A DNA stretch of 64,000 nucleotides from Cellulosimicrobium marinum. Lineage in GTDB: Bacteria > Actinomycetota > Actinomycetes > Actinomycetales > Cellulomonadaceae. Positions within the stretch are counted from its first letter, which is position 1. Each line of letters starts with the position of its first letter. The stretch lies in NCBI RefSeq assembly GCF_020551945.1, contig NZ_JAJBZH010000002.1, positions 1 through 64,000 on the forward strand, given 5' to 3'. Below the pieces are notes generated by a model. It did not search any database, had not been told where the DNA came from, and was given only the letters and a program-made list of their open reading frames with translations. Positions 1 to 9,112 of this stretch are shown in pieces. The translations under genes and the position numbers were made by a program.

Positions 1-84
1 GAGGTGGTGCTGGACAACGTGAACCCGACGATCGTGCCGCGGGCTGCGTCCCGGTCGCGGGCCCCGCGCGAGAAGTCCGCCTGA
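1..84 (+). CDS. 3' end of an unidentified gene
   Basis: An open frame from the first base ends at a TGA at 82-84 and encodes only the last 27 residues of a protein. The tail (…VVLDNVNPTIVPRAAS… followed by a basic stretch) loosely resembles the C-terminal beta-strand and tail of LacI-family regulators, where a sequence like 'V.L...LV.R.S' precedes the end. The fragment is too short to assign, so the LacI idea is a guess. A GC-rich hairpin follows 22 nt after the stop. Confidence 0.5.
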   Translation, partial: EVVLDNVNPTIVPRAASRSRAPREKSA

Positions 85-105
85 CCCCCGGCCCCGCGGG
101 GTGGT

Positions 106-123
106 ACCCCGGTCTGCCGGGGT
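106..123 (+). terminator. possible terminator hairpin
   Basis: A perfect 7-bp stem (ACCCCGG/CCGGGGT) with a 4-nt loop lies 22 nt after the stop of the upstream partial gene. There is no T-tract, which is common for terminators in very GC-rich actinobacteria. The rest of 124-368 shows no convincing gene or element. Confidence 0.35.
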
Positions 124-368
124 CGTCCGCCAGTCCGCGAGGGAGAACCGTGGTCGGGTCCGCGGTGGGGTGGCCCCGGGCGCTCGGGGCTGCCGCGCAC
201 TCACCCGGGTCGTTCGGGTGCGGTTCCCGCGCGCGGCTCGACGCCCTCTCGCACCCGGGGCCACCCCACCGCTCGCGCACCGCCACACCCGACCGATCGT
301 TCCTCGCCGAACCCCTGCCGCTCGCGCGTCGTCGCACCCGTGCCGCGTCTCACCGGGTCCCGAGGCGG

Positions 369-794
369 TCAGCCGACGAAGAGGCAGAAGGGGTGGCCGG
401 ACGGGTCGGCGTAGACGCGGAGCGGTTCGTCCGGGTCGTCGGAGCGGTCGAGCAGCAGGGTCGCACCGAGCGCGAGGGCCCGGTCGTGGTGGTGGTCGAG
501 CTCGGCGAGGTCGGTCACCGTGCAGTCGAGGTGGACCTGCTGCGGCACGGTCGCCGACGGCCACGTGGACGGGGGCAGGTCCTGGACCTGCTGGAACGCG
601 AGCTGGACGCCGCCGGATGGTGCGGCGCGCAGGACGAGCCAGTCGGCGCCGGCAGGGTCGGGCTCGCCGTGCGGTGGCGGCTCGTCGCCCCGGCGGTAGT
701 CGAGGCCGAACAGCTCGCGGTAGAACTCGGCGAGCGCGCGGGCGTCGGTCGTGTCGAGGACGACCTGGGCGATGGTGGGCGCGGTGGGTGCCAT
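369..794 (-). CDS. VOC (glyoxalase-like) family protein
   Basis: A 141-aa protein of the vicinal oxygen chelate fold. It opens with a strand-helix typical of the family (IAQVVLDTTDARALAEFYRE) and ends with YADPSGHPFCLFV, the usual last strand. Two beta-alpha-beta-beta-beta modules fit this length. Family members include glyoxalases, dioxygenases and antibiotic-binding proteins; single-gene actinobacterial copies like this one rarely have a known substrate. The start is the ATG at 792-794, with GAGG about 5 nt upstream; the frame stays open further upstream to 968 but that extension is not VOC-like. It is transcribed away from the GH87 gene. Confidence 0.85.
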   Translation of the reverse strand: MAPTAPTIAQVVLDTTDARALAEFYRELFGLDYRRGDEPPPHGEPDPAGADWLVLRAAPSGGVQLAFQQVQDLPPSTWPSATVPQQVHLDCTVTDLAELDHHHDRALALGATLLLDRSDDPDEPLRVYADPSGHPFCLFVG

Positions 795-1042
795 GTCCTC
801 AGCGTGATCCCGCGACCGCGTGGCCGCATCCCGGGCCATGAACCACTTTCCGCACGGCACAACGCAAGAAACTGACAGTAGTCGAGCAAGGAATAGGCAG
901 CGCCCCTTGCGGAAGAGGTCGGGCGGGCCTAGGGTCGCCGTGACGACGGCACGCGGGGGTGCGACCACGGGCCGGCCCGGCGGTCAGCACGCCGACCGGG
1001 GAGCACGGAGGCACCGCGCCTCCCGAGAGAGACGGATCGACG

Positions 1043-3154
1043 ATGATTCGCAGGACAGCACCCCGGCCCCACCGTGGCCGACGGCGCCCGGCACGACCCG
1101 GTCCGCTCGCCGCGGCCACCGCGACCCTCGCCCTTGCCCTCGTGGCCGGGACCGCGCCGTCGGTCCTCGCCCACGGGCGCCCCCCGGCCGCCGAGCCCAC
1201 CGCGGTGACGCGCGCCGCCATCGACCCCGCGCTCGTCGAGGGTCGGGGCGCGGACGTCCCGTTCGTCGAGCAGGAGGCGGAGAACGCGGTGACGACGGGA
1301 ACCGTCATCCGGCCGGGGCGCGACGCCTACACGATCGAGGCGGAGGCGTCCGGGCGGTCCGCCGTCCGACTCACCGCGGGGCAGCACGTCGAGTTCACGC
1401 TCCCGGCCGCGGCCAACGCGATCACCGTGCGGTACGCCCTGCCGGACGCGCCCGAGGGCGGCGGCATCCGGGCACCGCTCGACGTGTCCGTCCTGCGCGA
1501 CGGCAGGAAGGTCGGCGTCGACCGTCGCATGACCCTCACGTCGGAGTACTCCTACCTGTACAACCAGTACCCGTTCACGAACGACCGGACGGCCGGGCTG
1601 CTCCAGCCCGGATGGTGGGTCACCGAGTGCTCGTGCGTCCCCGCGGAGACGACGCCGGCCCCCGAGTTCGCCACCCCGTTCCGGCCCATGAAGTTCTACG
1701 ACGAGCAGCGCCTCCTCCTCGGGACGACGTACCGCGCGGGCGACGTCGTGCGCCTGACGATGCCGGCCCGCAGCACCGCGGACTGGACCGTGATCGACCT
1801 GCTCGACTCGGAGAAGGTCGGCCCGCCGACGGTCCGCCTGCGCGCGGCCAACGCGCTGCTCTTCGGGGCCGACCCCACCGGGCGGCGCGACTCCGCCGAC
1901 GCGCTCGACCGCGCGATCGCGTTCGCCCAGCGCCACGACCTGCCCGTCTACGTCCCGCCGGGCGTCTACCAGGTGAACCGGCACGTGATCGTCGACGACG
2001 TGACGATCCAGGGCGCCGGGAGCTGGTACACGATCTTCCGGGGCGAGGAGGTCGCGCTCGACGAGCCCGCGCCCGACGGTTCCGTGCACACGGGCGTCGG
2101 GTTCTACGGCAAGGACGCCGCCGACGGCGGCAGCCACAACGTGCACCTGCGCGACTTCGCGATCCTCGGCGACGTGCGCGAACGCATCGACACGGACCAG
2201 GTCAACGGCATCGGCGGGGCCCTGAGCGACTCGACGATCTCCGGCCTGCACATCCGGCACACGAAGGTCGGCATGTGGTTCGACGGCCCCATGTCGAACC
2301 TCGTCGTCGAGGACACCATGATCGTCGACCAGGTCGCGGACGCCCTGAACTTCCACGGCGGCGTCACCGACTCCGTCGTGCGCGACGTGTTCGTCCGCAA
2401 CACCGGCGACGACGGCCTCGCGCTGTGGTCCGAGAAGGTGCCGAACGCCCGGAACGTGGTCGAGCACAACACCGTCCAGTCCCCCACCCTCGCCAACGGA
2501 ATCGCCGTCTACGGCGGCACCGACAACACCGTGCGAGGCAACCTCGTCGCCGACCCGGTGCGCGAGGGCAGCGGGCTGCACGTCGGCGCACGGTTCGGCG
2601 CGGAGCCCTTCGCAGGCCGTCTCGACCTCACGGACAACACGACGGTGCGCGCCGGCACGTACGAGCTCAACTGGAACATCGGCCTCGGCGCGATCTGGTT
2701 CTACGCCCTCGACCGCGACATCGACGCCGACGTCCGCGTCACGGGCGACCACTACCTCGACAGCACGTACAACGCGATCATGCTCGTCTCCGACTGGGGC
2801 GTGAAGGATCAGGTCGCGATCGAGGGCGTCGCGTTCTCCGGCGTGCGTGTCGACGGGACGGGCACGTCCGTCGTCTCGGCCCGCGTGCGCGGCGGCGCGT
2901 CGTTCGAGGACGTCGACGTGCGCAACGTCGGCTGGGCGGGCGTGAACAACTGCGGCTCCTTCGGCTTCCCCGACGGCGGCACCGAGTTCACGCTCACCGA
3001 CCTCGGCGGCAACGACGGCACGTCCCTCAGCCCGTGGGAGCCGGGCACCGTGAACTGGCTCGGCCGCTTCGTGCCCAGCGCGCCGTCGTGCACGGACCGA
3101 CCGCCCGTCGTCGCACCCCCGGCGCCGTCGCCGTGGGTCCAGCCGGTCGGCTGA
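1043..3154 (+). CDS. secreted GH87 alpha-1,3-glucanase (mycodextranase-like)
   Basis: A 703-aa exported enzyme that should cleave alpha-1,3-glucans (mutan, nigeran, fungal cell-wall glucan). An arginine-rich n-region and hydrophobic core (residues 1-43) form a signal peptide. Residues about 70-280 look like a beta-sandwich carbohydrate-binding region (EAENAVTTG…, as in CBM35/CBM6). From about 285 a right-handed parallel beta-helix carries the strongly conserved GH87 blocks, for example GVGFYGKDAADGG, RIDTDQVNGIGGAL, NTGDDGLALWSEK and NWNIGLGAIWFYA. The last part (VNNCGSF…TDLGGNDG) is also typical of GH87. The start is an ATG after a GAGAGAGAC purine stretch. With the GH18 chitinase at 43-44.5 kb it suggests attack on fungal walls. 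Confidence 0.9.
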   Translation: MIRRTAPRPHRGRRRPARPGPLAAATATLALALVAGTAPSVLAHGRPPAAEPTAVTRAAIDPALVEGRGADVPFVEQEAENAVTTGTVIRPGRDAYTIEAEASGRSAVRLTAGQHVEFTLPAAANAITVRYALPDAPEGGGIRAPLDVSVLRDGRKVGVDRRMTLTSEYSYLYNQYPFTNDRTAGLLQPGWWVTECSCVPAETTPAPEFATPFRPMKFYDEQRLLLGTTYRAGDVVRLTMPARSTADWTVIDLLDSEKVGPPTVRLRAANALLFGADPTGRRDSADALDRAIAFAQRHDLPVYVPPGVYQVNRHVIVDDVTIQGAGSWYTIFRGEEVALDEPAPDGSVHTGVGFYGKDAADGGSHNVHLRDFAILGDVRERIDTDQVNGIGGALSDSTISGLHIRHTKVGMWFDGPMSNLVVEDTMIVDQVADALNFHGGVTDSVVRDVFVRNTGDDGLALWSEKVPNARNVVEHNTVQSPTLANGIAVYGGTDNTVRGNLVADPVREGSGLHVGARFGAEPFAGRLDLTDNTTVRAGTYELNWNIGLGAIWFYALDRDIDADVRVTGDHYLDSTYNAIMLVSDWGVKDQVAIEGVAFSGVRVDGTGTSVVSARVRGGASFEDVDVRNVGWAGVNNCGSFGFPDGGTEFTLTDLGGNDGTSLSPWEPGTVNWLGRFVPSAPSCTDRPPVVAPPAPSPWVQPVG

Positions 3155-3174
3155 CCGTGCTCTGCGGTCGATGA

Positions 3175-3273
3175 CAGGACGGGGCAGCCGTGCCGGGTCT
3201 ACCATCCGCGCCGCTCGTACCTCGCGACGCTCCCGCCAGACCCGCCACGACCCAGCACGGCTGCCCCGTCCTG
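3175..3273. repeat. nested long inverted repeat between two genes
   Basis: A perfect 19-nt inverted repeat (3175-3193 with 3255-3273) encloses a second 7-nt perfect pair (CGGGTCT at 3194-3200 with AGACCCG at 3238-3244). The inner pair stacks directly on the outer arm on its left side and leaves a 10-nt bulge on its right. It begins 20 nt after the stop of the GH87 gene and ends 34 nt before the kinase start. It could be a strong terminator for the glucanase or a structured RNA or DNA element. There is no T-tract. Confidence 0.8.
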
Positions 3274-3307
3274 CCCCCGGCCACAGAGCGGCCGGTAGGG
3301 TGCGGCG

Positions 3308-3895
3308 GTGGAGATCCTCGGGCCGGACGACGACGTCGTCGAGCACCTCGGCGACGTCCCGCGCCGCATCACGGTGGTGGGGGTGTCCGGGGCGGGGAAG
3401 TCGACGCTCGCCGCGCGGCTCGCGGTCCGGCTGGGCCTGCCGTACACGGACGTCGACGGCCTGCACCACGGTCCGGGGTGGGTGCCGCGGCCCGAGTTCC
3501 TCGACGACGTGCGGGCGCTCCTCGCACAGGAGTCGTTCGTCGTCGAGTGGCAGTTCGCGGCGGCGCGGCCGCTGATCCTGGAGCGGGCCCAGCTCGTGGT
3601 GTGGCTCGACCTGCCGTCGCGGGTGACGATGCGGCAGGTCGTGGGGCGGACGTGGCGGCGCTCGGTGCGGCGCGAGGTGCTGTGGAACGGGAACGTCGAG
3701 CCGCCGATCTGGCGGTCGATCTTCCGGCCGGCGGAGGAGAACATCGTCCGCTGGGCGTGGGGGACCCGGCACAAGTACCGGGACCTGCCCGCGTCGCTCG
3801 CGGAGCAGGCGCCGCACGTGGTGCTGGTGCGCCTGCGGTCGCGGCGCGAGGTGGACCGCTGGGTCAGACGACTTCCTGCGCCACCTGGCGGGTGA
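3308..3895 (+). CDS. P-loop adenylate-kinase-like protein (topology modulation/FlaR type)
   Basis: A 195-aa P-loop NTPase with Walker A GVSGAGKS at residues 25-32, followed by LPYTDVDGLHHGPGW and a conserved region around HKYRDLP near the C-terminus. This layout matches the small kinases annotated as 'DNA topology modulation protein' or FlaR, relatives of adenylate and shikimate kinases whose substrates are unknown. The start is a GTG in a GCGGCGGTG context without a strong Shine-Dalgarno. Its last 32 bp overlap the 3' end of the convergent Nudix gene, so the two reading frames share DNA on opposite strands. Confidence 0.8.
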   Translation: MEILGPDDDVVEHLGDVPRRITVVGVSGAGKSTLAARLAVRLGLPYTDVDGLHHGPGWVPRPEFLDDVRALLAQESFVVEWQFAAARPLILERAQLVVWLDLPSRVTMRQVVGRTWRRSVRREVLWNGNVEPPIWRSIFRPAEENIVRWAWGTRHKYRDLPASLAEQAPHVVLVRLRSRREVDRWVRRLPAPPGG

Positions 3896-4292
3896 GCTCC
3901 TCGACGATCGGGACGTCGGCGTCGAGCCACGGCACGGTGAACCACTCGCCGGGGCCGAGCCACGCGAGCTCGTCGTGCTCGACGAGGGGTGCGGGTTCGC
4001 CGTCGACGACGCGCGCGAACCACAGGCGCATGACGTGGCGGTCGGTGATGACCCAGGTCCCGTGCTCGGGGCCGGGGACCTCGTCGCCGAGCTCGACGCG
4101 GACGCCGAGCTCTTCGCGCAGCTCGCGGTGGAGCGCTTCCTCCGCGGTCTCCCCGGGGTCGACCTTGCCCCCTGGGAACTCCCAGCGCCCTGCGAGGTGC
4201 AGGGGGCGGGTGCGTCGTGCGGAGAGCAGGTGTCGTGGTTCGGCGAGGTCGTCGACGATCGCCGCCGCCACGACGAGTCTGCGCAGGGTCAT
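3864..4292 (-). CDS. Nudix hydrolase (MutT-like)
   Basis: A 142-aa protein with a complete Nudix box at residues 42-64: G, five residues, E48, seven residues, R56 E57, then E60 E61, G63 and V64. This binds Mg2+ and cleaves nucleoside-diphosphate-linked substrates. The compact form and the motif LAGRWEFPGGKV resemble 8-oxo-dGTP sanitising MutT proteins of actinobacteria, so nucleotide-pool cleaning is likely but not shown. The start ATG lies at 4290-4292. The 3' end overlaps the convergent kinase gene by 32 bp. Confidence 0.9.
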   Translation of the reverse strand: MTLRRLVVAAAIVDDLAEPRHLLSARRTRPLHLAGRWEFPGGKVDPGETAEEALHRELREELGVRVELGDEVPGPEHGTWVITDRHVMRLWFARVVDGEPAPLVEHDELAWLGPGEWFTVPWLDADVPIVEELTRQVAQEVV

Positions 4293-4337
4293 AGGCGGAG
4301 TGTCGCACGCCGGTGTGTCGGCGTGGTGTCGCTCGGG

Positions 4338-4592
4338 TCAGCGCAGCCCGGCGGCGCGTGCCCAGGCGACCGCCTCGGCGCGGGTCGAGACGCCGAGCTT
4401 GCGGTAGAGGCTGCGCACCTGCGACTTGACGGTGTTGCGGGTGACGAAGAGCTTGGTGGCGATCTGCTCGAGGGTCACGTCCTCGGACAGGTTCGACAGG
4501 ACGACGCGCTCGCGGCGGGTCAGGGGTGCTGCCGGCTCCGGCGCCGACGTCAGGGGGCCCATGACGGGCCGAACCAGCTCGATGGTGCTCAT
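4338..4592 (-). CDS. mini LuxR-type HTH regulator
   Basis: An 84-aa protein that is little more than a C-terminal LuxR (GerE-like) DNA-binding domain: LTRRERVVLSNLSEDVTLEQ, then IATKLFVTRNTVKSQVRSLY, then RKLGVSTRAEAVAWAR. There is no receiver or sensor domain, so it would act as a bare DNA-binding unit or a partner of another regulator. The ATG at 4590-4592 is chosen because AGGAGGAGAAC lies directly upstream; an in-frame ATG nine codons earlier has no such site. It sits alone, downstream of nothing obvious on its strand. Its target is unknown. Confidence 0.8.
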   Translation of the reverse strand: MSTIELVRPVMGPLTSAPEPAAPLTRRERVVLSNLSEDVTLEQIATKLFVTRNTVKSQVRSLYRKLGVSTRAEAVAWARAAGLR

Positions 4593-4978
4593 GTTCTCCT
4601 CCTGGTGCTGTCCGGTCACGTCATCCCCTCGTGGCGGATCCGGTGTGGTGCTACTGGAAGGGACGGACCAACGTCCTGTTCATGACGCGACTTTTCACCC
4701 GGAGTTCGGAGAGAGGTCCTCCCCGGATGGCGTGCGGGGCGTAGCGGTGTGATCATGCAGGTCAGAGCGTCGTCGGTGGCTTGCTCTCGTCGTGCTGCGG
4801 GGAGCGCGAGCGTGCCGAGAGCGTCCGTATGACGCGCGATTCGACTGTGACCTGCGTCACGTTGAGCCGGGCCGCGGGGCCTCGGCCCCTCGCCCGGACA
4901 CGGCACGACGCCGCCGCGAACCACCTCTCGGCGGCTCACGACGGCGTCGTGGAGGGTGGGCGGCGGGCGCCGCCGACG
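4593..4978. other. intergenic stretch without a gene
   Basis: These 386 nt hold the leader and promoter region of the mini LuxR gene on the left, a somewhat AT-richer stretch around 4650-4860, and the 3' side of the large secreted hydrolase gene on the right, which contains two hairpins annotated separately. I see no credible ORF or RNA gene in it. Confidence 0.5.
4910..4951 (-). terminator. double hairpin after the secreted hydrolase gene
   Basis: Two adjacent perfect hairpins: GCCGCCG/CGGCGGC (4910-4935) and CACGAC/GTCGTG (4937-4951). They lie 27-69 nt beyond the stop of the minus-strand gene ending at 4979. No T-tract is present. They are placed as expected for its transcription terminator. 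Confidence 0.5.
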
Positions 4979-7900
4979 TCAGTCCCGCACGGTGACGACG
5001 AGTTCCGCGCTGCGCGTCTCGCCCACGGCGTTCGTCAGCACGGCGACGTACCGGTAGCGGCCCGGTTCACGTCCCGCGAGCGCCGTCGACGCGGCCTGCG
5101 CCGCACCGCCCTCGCCGGGCTCGAGCTCCTGACGGTCCACCTCGACCCCGTCCTCGTAGAGGACGTACCCGGTCGCCTGCGTGCCCCACCACTTGTTGGC
5201 CGTGACGGTGAAGTCACCGTCCCGGTCGTGGTTGTCGTGCGACAGCACCGGCGTGCCGGGGTTCGCGTCGGTCACGCGCACCACGTGCTCGCCGCGGCAC
5301 GGCGTGACGCCCGCCGCGTTCTCCAGCTCGCACGTGTACGTGTAGGTGCCGTTCGCCCGGCCGGTCACGGGCACCGCGACGCGCTGCGCCTCGTTCCCGC
5401 GGTGGTCGAGCGCCCGGGTGCCGACGAGCTCGCCGTCCTCGAAGAGCCGCAGGGTGGTGGCGTTCTCGCCCCACCACAGGTCGACCATGACGGCGTAGTC
5501 GCCGTCGCGCAGACCCGTGTCCCAGCCGTTGTCGTCGCTGATCCGCGCCTCGCCGGGCTTCCCGGCGGGCACGAGCACGTCGAGCTCGCCGACGACGTCG
5601 TTCACCTCGACCGTGACCGTCGCCCGGCCCGGCGCGACGGCCGTGACGTCGTGCGTCACCGGGTCGAGCGCGAGGACGGTGCCGCGCGGCGCGTCCTGCG
5701 CCGCGCCGACGAAGACGCGGTCCCCGCCGCCCCACGCGGCGGACACGGGCCACGCGACCGGGACCACGCGGTCGTCGTCCTGCAGGACGGTGGCGCTCAC
5801 CGCGCCCGACGCCCCGACGGCCAGCTCGGCGGGCCCGGACACCTCGACCGCGTCGGCCCGGGCGTTGACCTCGACGGCCAGCCACGCGCCGTCGTCCCCG
5901 GGGTCCGCGGCGGCGTCCGCCCATCGACCCTCGGCGGGGTCGATGCCGAGCATCGACCAGCCGGTGAAGCCGCCGTCGTCGGGGGTGCTCGCGGGGCCCT
6001 TGCCGGAGTTGCCGTTGACGACGTACGGCACGCCGTCCTCCGTCTTCGCGTGGAAGACGCCCACGTGCGAGCCGATGCTCGCGACCGACTTCCCGGAGGT
6101 CTCGCGGAAGTCCTCCAGCCAGCCCCGCACCGTGTCGGCCTCGAGGCGGTCGACGAGCTGGCTCGCCTTCGTCGGCAGCGGGTCGTCCACCGGGTGGTGG
6201 GCGAGCACGACGACGCCCGTCACCGCGTCGTCCGACGCCGCCGCGTCGAGCTGGTCGCGCAGCATGCGGAGCTGCGCGTGGTCGGCGTTGAGCGTGCCCG
6301 CCGCCGTGTTCAGCATGACGAGTCGCGTACCGTCCACGTCGAGGTGGCGTGTCGTCTCGCCGAACTCGTCGACGAAGTTCTCGATCGACCCGCCCATGAC
6401 CTCGTGGTTGCCCGGCACGTAGTACCAGGGCAGGTCCGTGCCGCCGAGCTCCTCGTCGAGGATGCGTCGCGCGAGGTCGAAGTCGGCCGGGGAGGCCTCG
6501 TCGACGAGGTCGCCGTTGATGACGAGCAGGTCGGGCTCCGCGGCGACGACCTCCTGCAGCGTGCGGCGCGCCCCCTCGACCGCGCCCGACTCCGGCGAGC
6601 GGGCCACGAACTGGGCGTCCGACATCACGGCGACGCGCAGCGGCGAGGTGTCCGTGGTGTTCTCCGCGACGACGACGTCGTCCTCCACCCGCGCGCTCTC
6701 GGGCGCGTCGACCGAGGGCGGCACGTGCGCACGCAGGTCGGAGATCGTCATCTCGCCCGCGTACTGCGCGGACGCGCGCGTCTCCAGCACGCGCACGCGC
6801 TGCAGCCGCAGCGGGAACTCGACCCCGGCGGGCACGGTGAACGTCACCTGCTGCCAGCCCTCCCACGACACGGTCGGGCCGTCGAGCTGGGTGGTGACGC
6901 CGTTGCCCTGCTGGACCTGCAGGCGCAGCCACGCCCCGCTCTCGTCGCCGTCGACCCACATCGTCAGACGCTGCGGCTGCCCGGGGATCTCGCGCGCGCC
7001 CTCCGGGACGACCGCGTACTGGCCGCGCGTCGCCGTGGACTGCGTGAAGTCGTACATCAGGCGCAGGCCGTGCGCGCCGTCGTGCCCGGCAGCCGGCGCC
7101 ACTCCGCCGCCCGGCGCGCGGTCGTTCGCGGACCGCCACGACGTGGCGTCGGCGAGGTCGGCGACGCTCACCTGCTCCAGCGACACGGCGACGGCCACGC
7201 GGGTGCGCAGGTCGCCCACCGCGAGGTCGAGGGTCGCGGAGCCCGACGGCGCGAGCGCGCGCACCGTGAACGTGCCCGCCTCCCCCGGGGCTGCAGGGTC
7301 CAGCGCGACGACGCCCTCTCCCCCGGTCACGACGACGTCCTGCGCCTCGATCGGCGCGGCGTACCCGTCCGCGTCGTGGCCGGTGAGGGTCAGCGTCGCC
7401 GTGTCATCGGCGTCGCCGAGCGTGACGACGGGCGTGTCGACCGTGATCCGCCGGGGCTCGCCGAGGACCCGCAGGTCGTGCGTGCCCGTCGCGGCGTCGC
7501 CCGGCCCTCCGGTCGCGGCCACCGTGACCGTGCCGGGTGCGACGCCGGTGACGACGGCCCCCGCCGGGTCGGCGGCCACGGCGGCGACGGCGGCGTCAGT
7601 GCTCGACCACGTGGACGGTGCGTCGGCGACCGGGGCGCCGACCTCGTCGAACCCCTTCGCGGTGAGGGTGCGGTGCAGCCCCGGGAAGACCCGCTCGGCG
7701 TCGGGCGCCGCGAGCGCCGTCGTGACCGCGTAGGCGTGCGCGGTACCGGAGCCGTCCGCGACGAACAGTCCGAGTCCGTTCGCGTCCCGGCGCTCCGAGC
7801 CGTCCGCGGGCGAGTTGAGGATCGTCGTCGACGCGTCACCGGGCAGGCGCGCGTTCATCTGGCTCGACCCGCCGCCGTCGAGGTTGATCGCGTCGTCGGC

Positions 7901-9067
7901 GCCGAGCTGGCCCAGGAGCTCGCCGAGCTCCGGCAGGGTCATGCCGATGCTGTGCGACTGCCGGCCGTCGACCACCACGAGGTAGGCCGTCGCGCCGTCC
8001 TCGCTGAACCCGATCGCCGTCCGCGGGTGGCGCACGAGCGAGTGGCCGCCCTCCCACGACGTCGGGTCGCCGTCCTCCAGGAGCCAGTCGCCCTGGTCGC
8101 CGCCGACCGCGACCGCGACGTCCCCCGCGTCGTCGCGCAGCCCGTACGCGAGCGCGACGGGTGCGCCGGGCTCGACGGCGGCGAGCGCGTCCGCCGCGGC
8201 ACCCGGGCGCGCGACGACGGCGCGCACGCCCTCGTCGAGCTGCCCCGCACCGACCTCGCCCACGGCGAGGGCGGTGCCGTCGGGCCCGACGAGCACCTCG
8301 ACGCCCCGCTCCCCCGCCGCGAGGACGCGCGTGCGGGTGTGGGTGCCCCACGCGGCGTCGAACACGGCGACGCCACCCGAGGGAACACCGGTGACGTTCA
8401 GCCCGGCGACGGGGATCTCGGTCGTGCCGGTTCCTGTGCCGAGGGTGACGCTGCCCTCGAGGAACAGCTCGGCGAGCCGGCCCAGGCCGTCCGAGCCCAC
8501 GACGGCGGAACGCTCGCGCCCGGCGGCGGCGGACTTGAGGAGCGTGCCGTCGTCGACCGCCGTCCCCAGCGCGGCACCGGAGTTGTTGATGTCGAAGAAG
8601 TCACCGTTGACCGCGGCGACGGCGCCCCGCGACTCCGCCATCTCCGTGACGGTCGCGTTCGCCGCGACCTTCTCGGGACCGACGTACCCGAGGCGCACCG
8701 CGTCCGAGCCCAGCTCGGCCACGAGCACCTCGCCGCTCAGCCAGCCGTCCTCCCCGAGGCGCGTGAAGCTCGTCTGCTCCAGGCCGGGCGCGACCGTGCG
8801 GGACTCGACGTCCGTGACGATCGCGTCGCCCGCGTCGTCGAGGGCGAGCTCGCGCGGGGCGGGCCACGCGGTGGTCGCGGAGGGTGCGGCGTTCGCGCTC
8901 GGGTGGGTGGTGGCCGCGGGGGGTGCGGCGGCAGCGGTCGCGGTGGGTGCGACGACGCCCGCGGCGGCGAGGCCCGCGGTGACGAACGCCGCGGTGGCGC
9001 GTGACCTGCGCCGTCGTCGGGTGGTCGAGGGGTCGGGTGCCGCCTCCGGCACCGTGTCGAGCGTCAT
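4979..9067 (-). CDS. secreted phosphodiester glycosidase / metallophosphoesterase fusion
   Basis: A 1362-aa exported multidomain protein. Residues 1-50 are a signal peptide with five arginines and a hydrophobic core. Residues about 95-440 form a phosphodiester glycosidase (NAGPA, DUF2233) domain, recognisable from AAVNGDFFDINN and DDAINLDGGGSSQM. Ig-like and jelly-roll segments follow (about 450-800). Residues about 805-1095 are a calcineurin-like metallophosphoesterase with VMSDAQF, VINGDLVD, YYVPGNHE and VVLAHHPVD; the usual first-block histidine (DxH) is Gln here. The C-terminus has Ig-like domains, two of them similar (KWWGTQAT and LWWGENAT). The combination suggests stepwise release of phosphate or sugar from phosphodiester-linked surface glycans. 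The ATG has GGAGGACAC upstream. Substrate unknown. Confidence 0.85.
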   Translation of the reverse strand: MTLDTVPEAAPDPSTTRRRRRSRATAAFVTAGLAAAGVVAPTATAAAAPPAATTHPSANAAPSATTAWPAPRELALDDAGDAIVTDVESRTVAPGLEQTSFTRLGEDGWLSGEVLVAELGSDAVRLGYVGPEKVAANATVTEMAESRGAVAAVNGDFFDINNSGAALGTAVDDGTLLKSAAAGRERSAVVGSDGLGRLAELFLEGSVTLGTGTGTTEIPVAGLNVTGVPSGGVAVFDAAWGTHTRTRVLAAGERGVEVLVGPDGTALAVGEVGAGQLDEGVRAVVARPGAAADALAAVEPGAPVALAYGLRDDAGDVAVAVGGDQGDWLLEDGDPTSWEGGHSLVRHPRTAIGFSEDGATAYLVVVDGRQSHSIGMTLPELGELLGQLGADDAINLDGGGSSQMNARLPGDASTTILNSPADGSERRDANGLGLFVADGSGTAHAYAVTTALAAPDAERVFPGLHRTLTAKGFDEVGAPVADAPSTWSSTDAAVAAVAADPAGAVVTGVAPGTVTVAATGGPGDAATGTHDLRVLGEPRRITVDTPVVTLGDADDTATLTLTGHDADGYAAPIEAQDVVVTGGEGVVALDPAAPGEAGTFTVRALAPSGSATLDLAVGDLRTRVAVAVSLEQVSVADLADATSWRSANDRAPGGGVAPAAGHDGAHGLRLMYDFTQSTATRGQYAVVPEGAREIPGQPQRLTMWVDGDESGAWLRLQVQQGNGVTTQLDGPTVSWEGWQQVTFTVPAGVEFPLRLQRVRVLETRASAQYAGEMTISDLRAHVPPSVDAPESARVEDDVVVAENTTDTSPLRVAVMSDAQFVARSPESGAVEGARRTLQEVVAAEPDLLVINGDLVDEASPADFDLARRILDEELGGTDLPWYYVPGNHEVMGGSIENFVDEFGETTRHLDVDGTRLVMLNTAAGTLNADHAQLRMLRDQLDAAASDDAVTGVVVLAHHPVDDPLPTKASQLVDRLEADTVRGWLEDFRETSGKSVASIGSHVGVFHAKTEDGVPYVVNGNSGKGPASTPDDGGFTGWSMLGIDPAEGRWADAAADPGDDGAWLAVEVNARADAVEVSGPAELAVGASGAVSATVLQDDDRVVPVAWPVSAAWGGGDRVFVGAAQDAPRGTVLALDPVTHDVTAVAPGRATVTVEVNDVVGELDVLVPAGKPGEARISDDNGWDTGLRDGDYAVMVDLWWGENATTLRLFEDGELVGTRALDHRGNEAQRVAVPVTGRANGTYTYTCELENAAGVTPCRGEHVVRVTDANPGTPVLSHDNHDRDGDFTVTANKWWGTQATGYVLYEDGVEVDRQELEPGEGGAAQAASTALAGREPGRYRYVAVLTNAVGETRSAELVVTVRD

Positions 9068-9112
9068 CGCTGTGTCCTCCGGTCGGGTCGTCCGTCGTCG
9101 GCGTGGCAGAGA

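Noticed and set aside
4781-9004. A 1407-codon open frame on the plus strand
   Set aside because: It is antisense to the secreted phosphodiester glycosidase gene, Arg/Val/Asp-rich, and has no recognisable domain. It results from the very high GC content.
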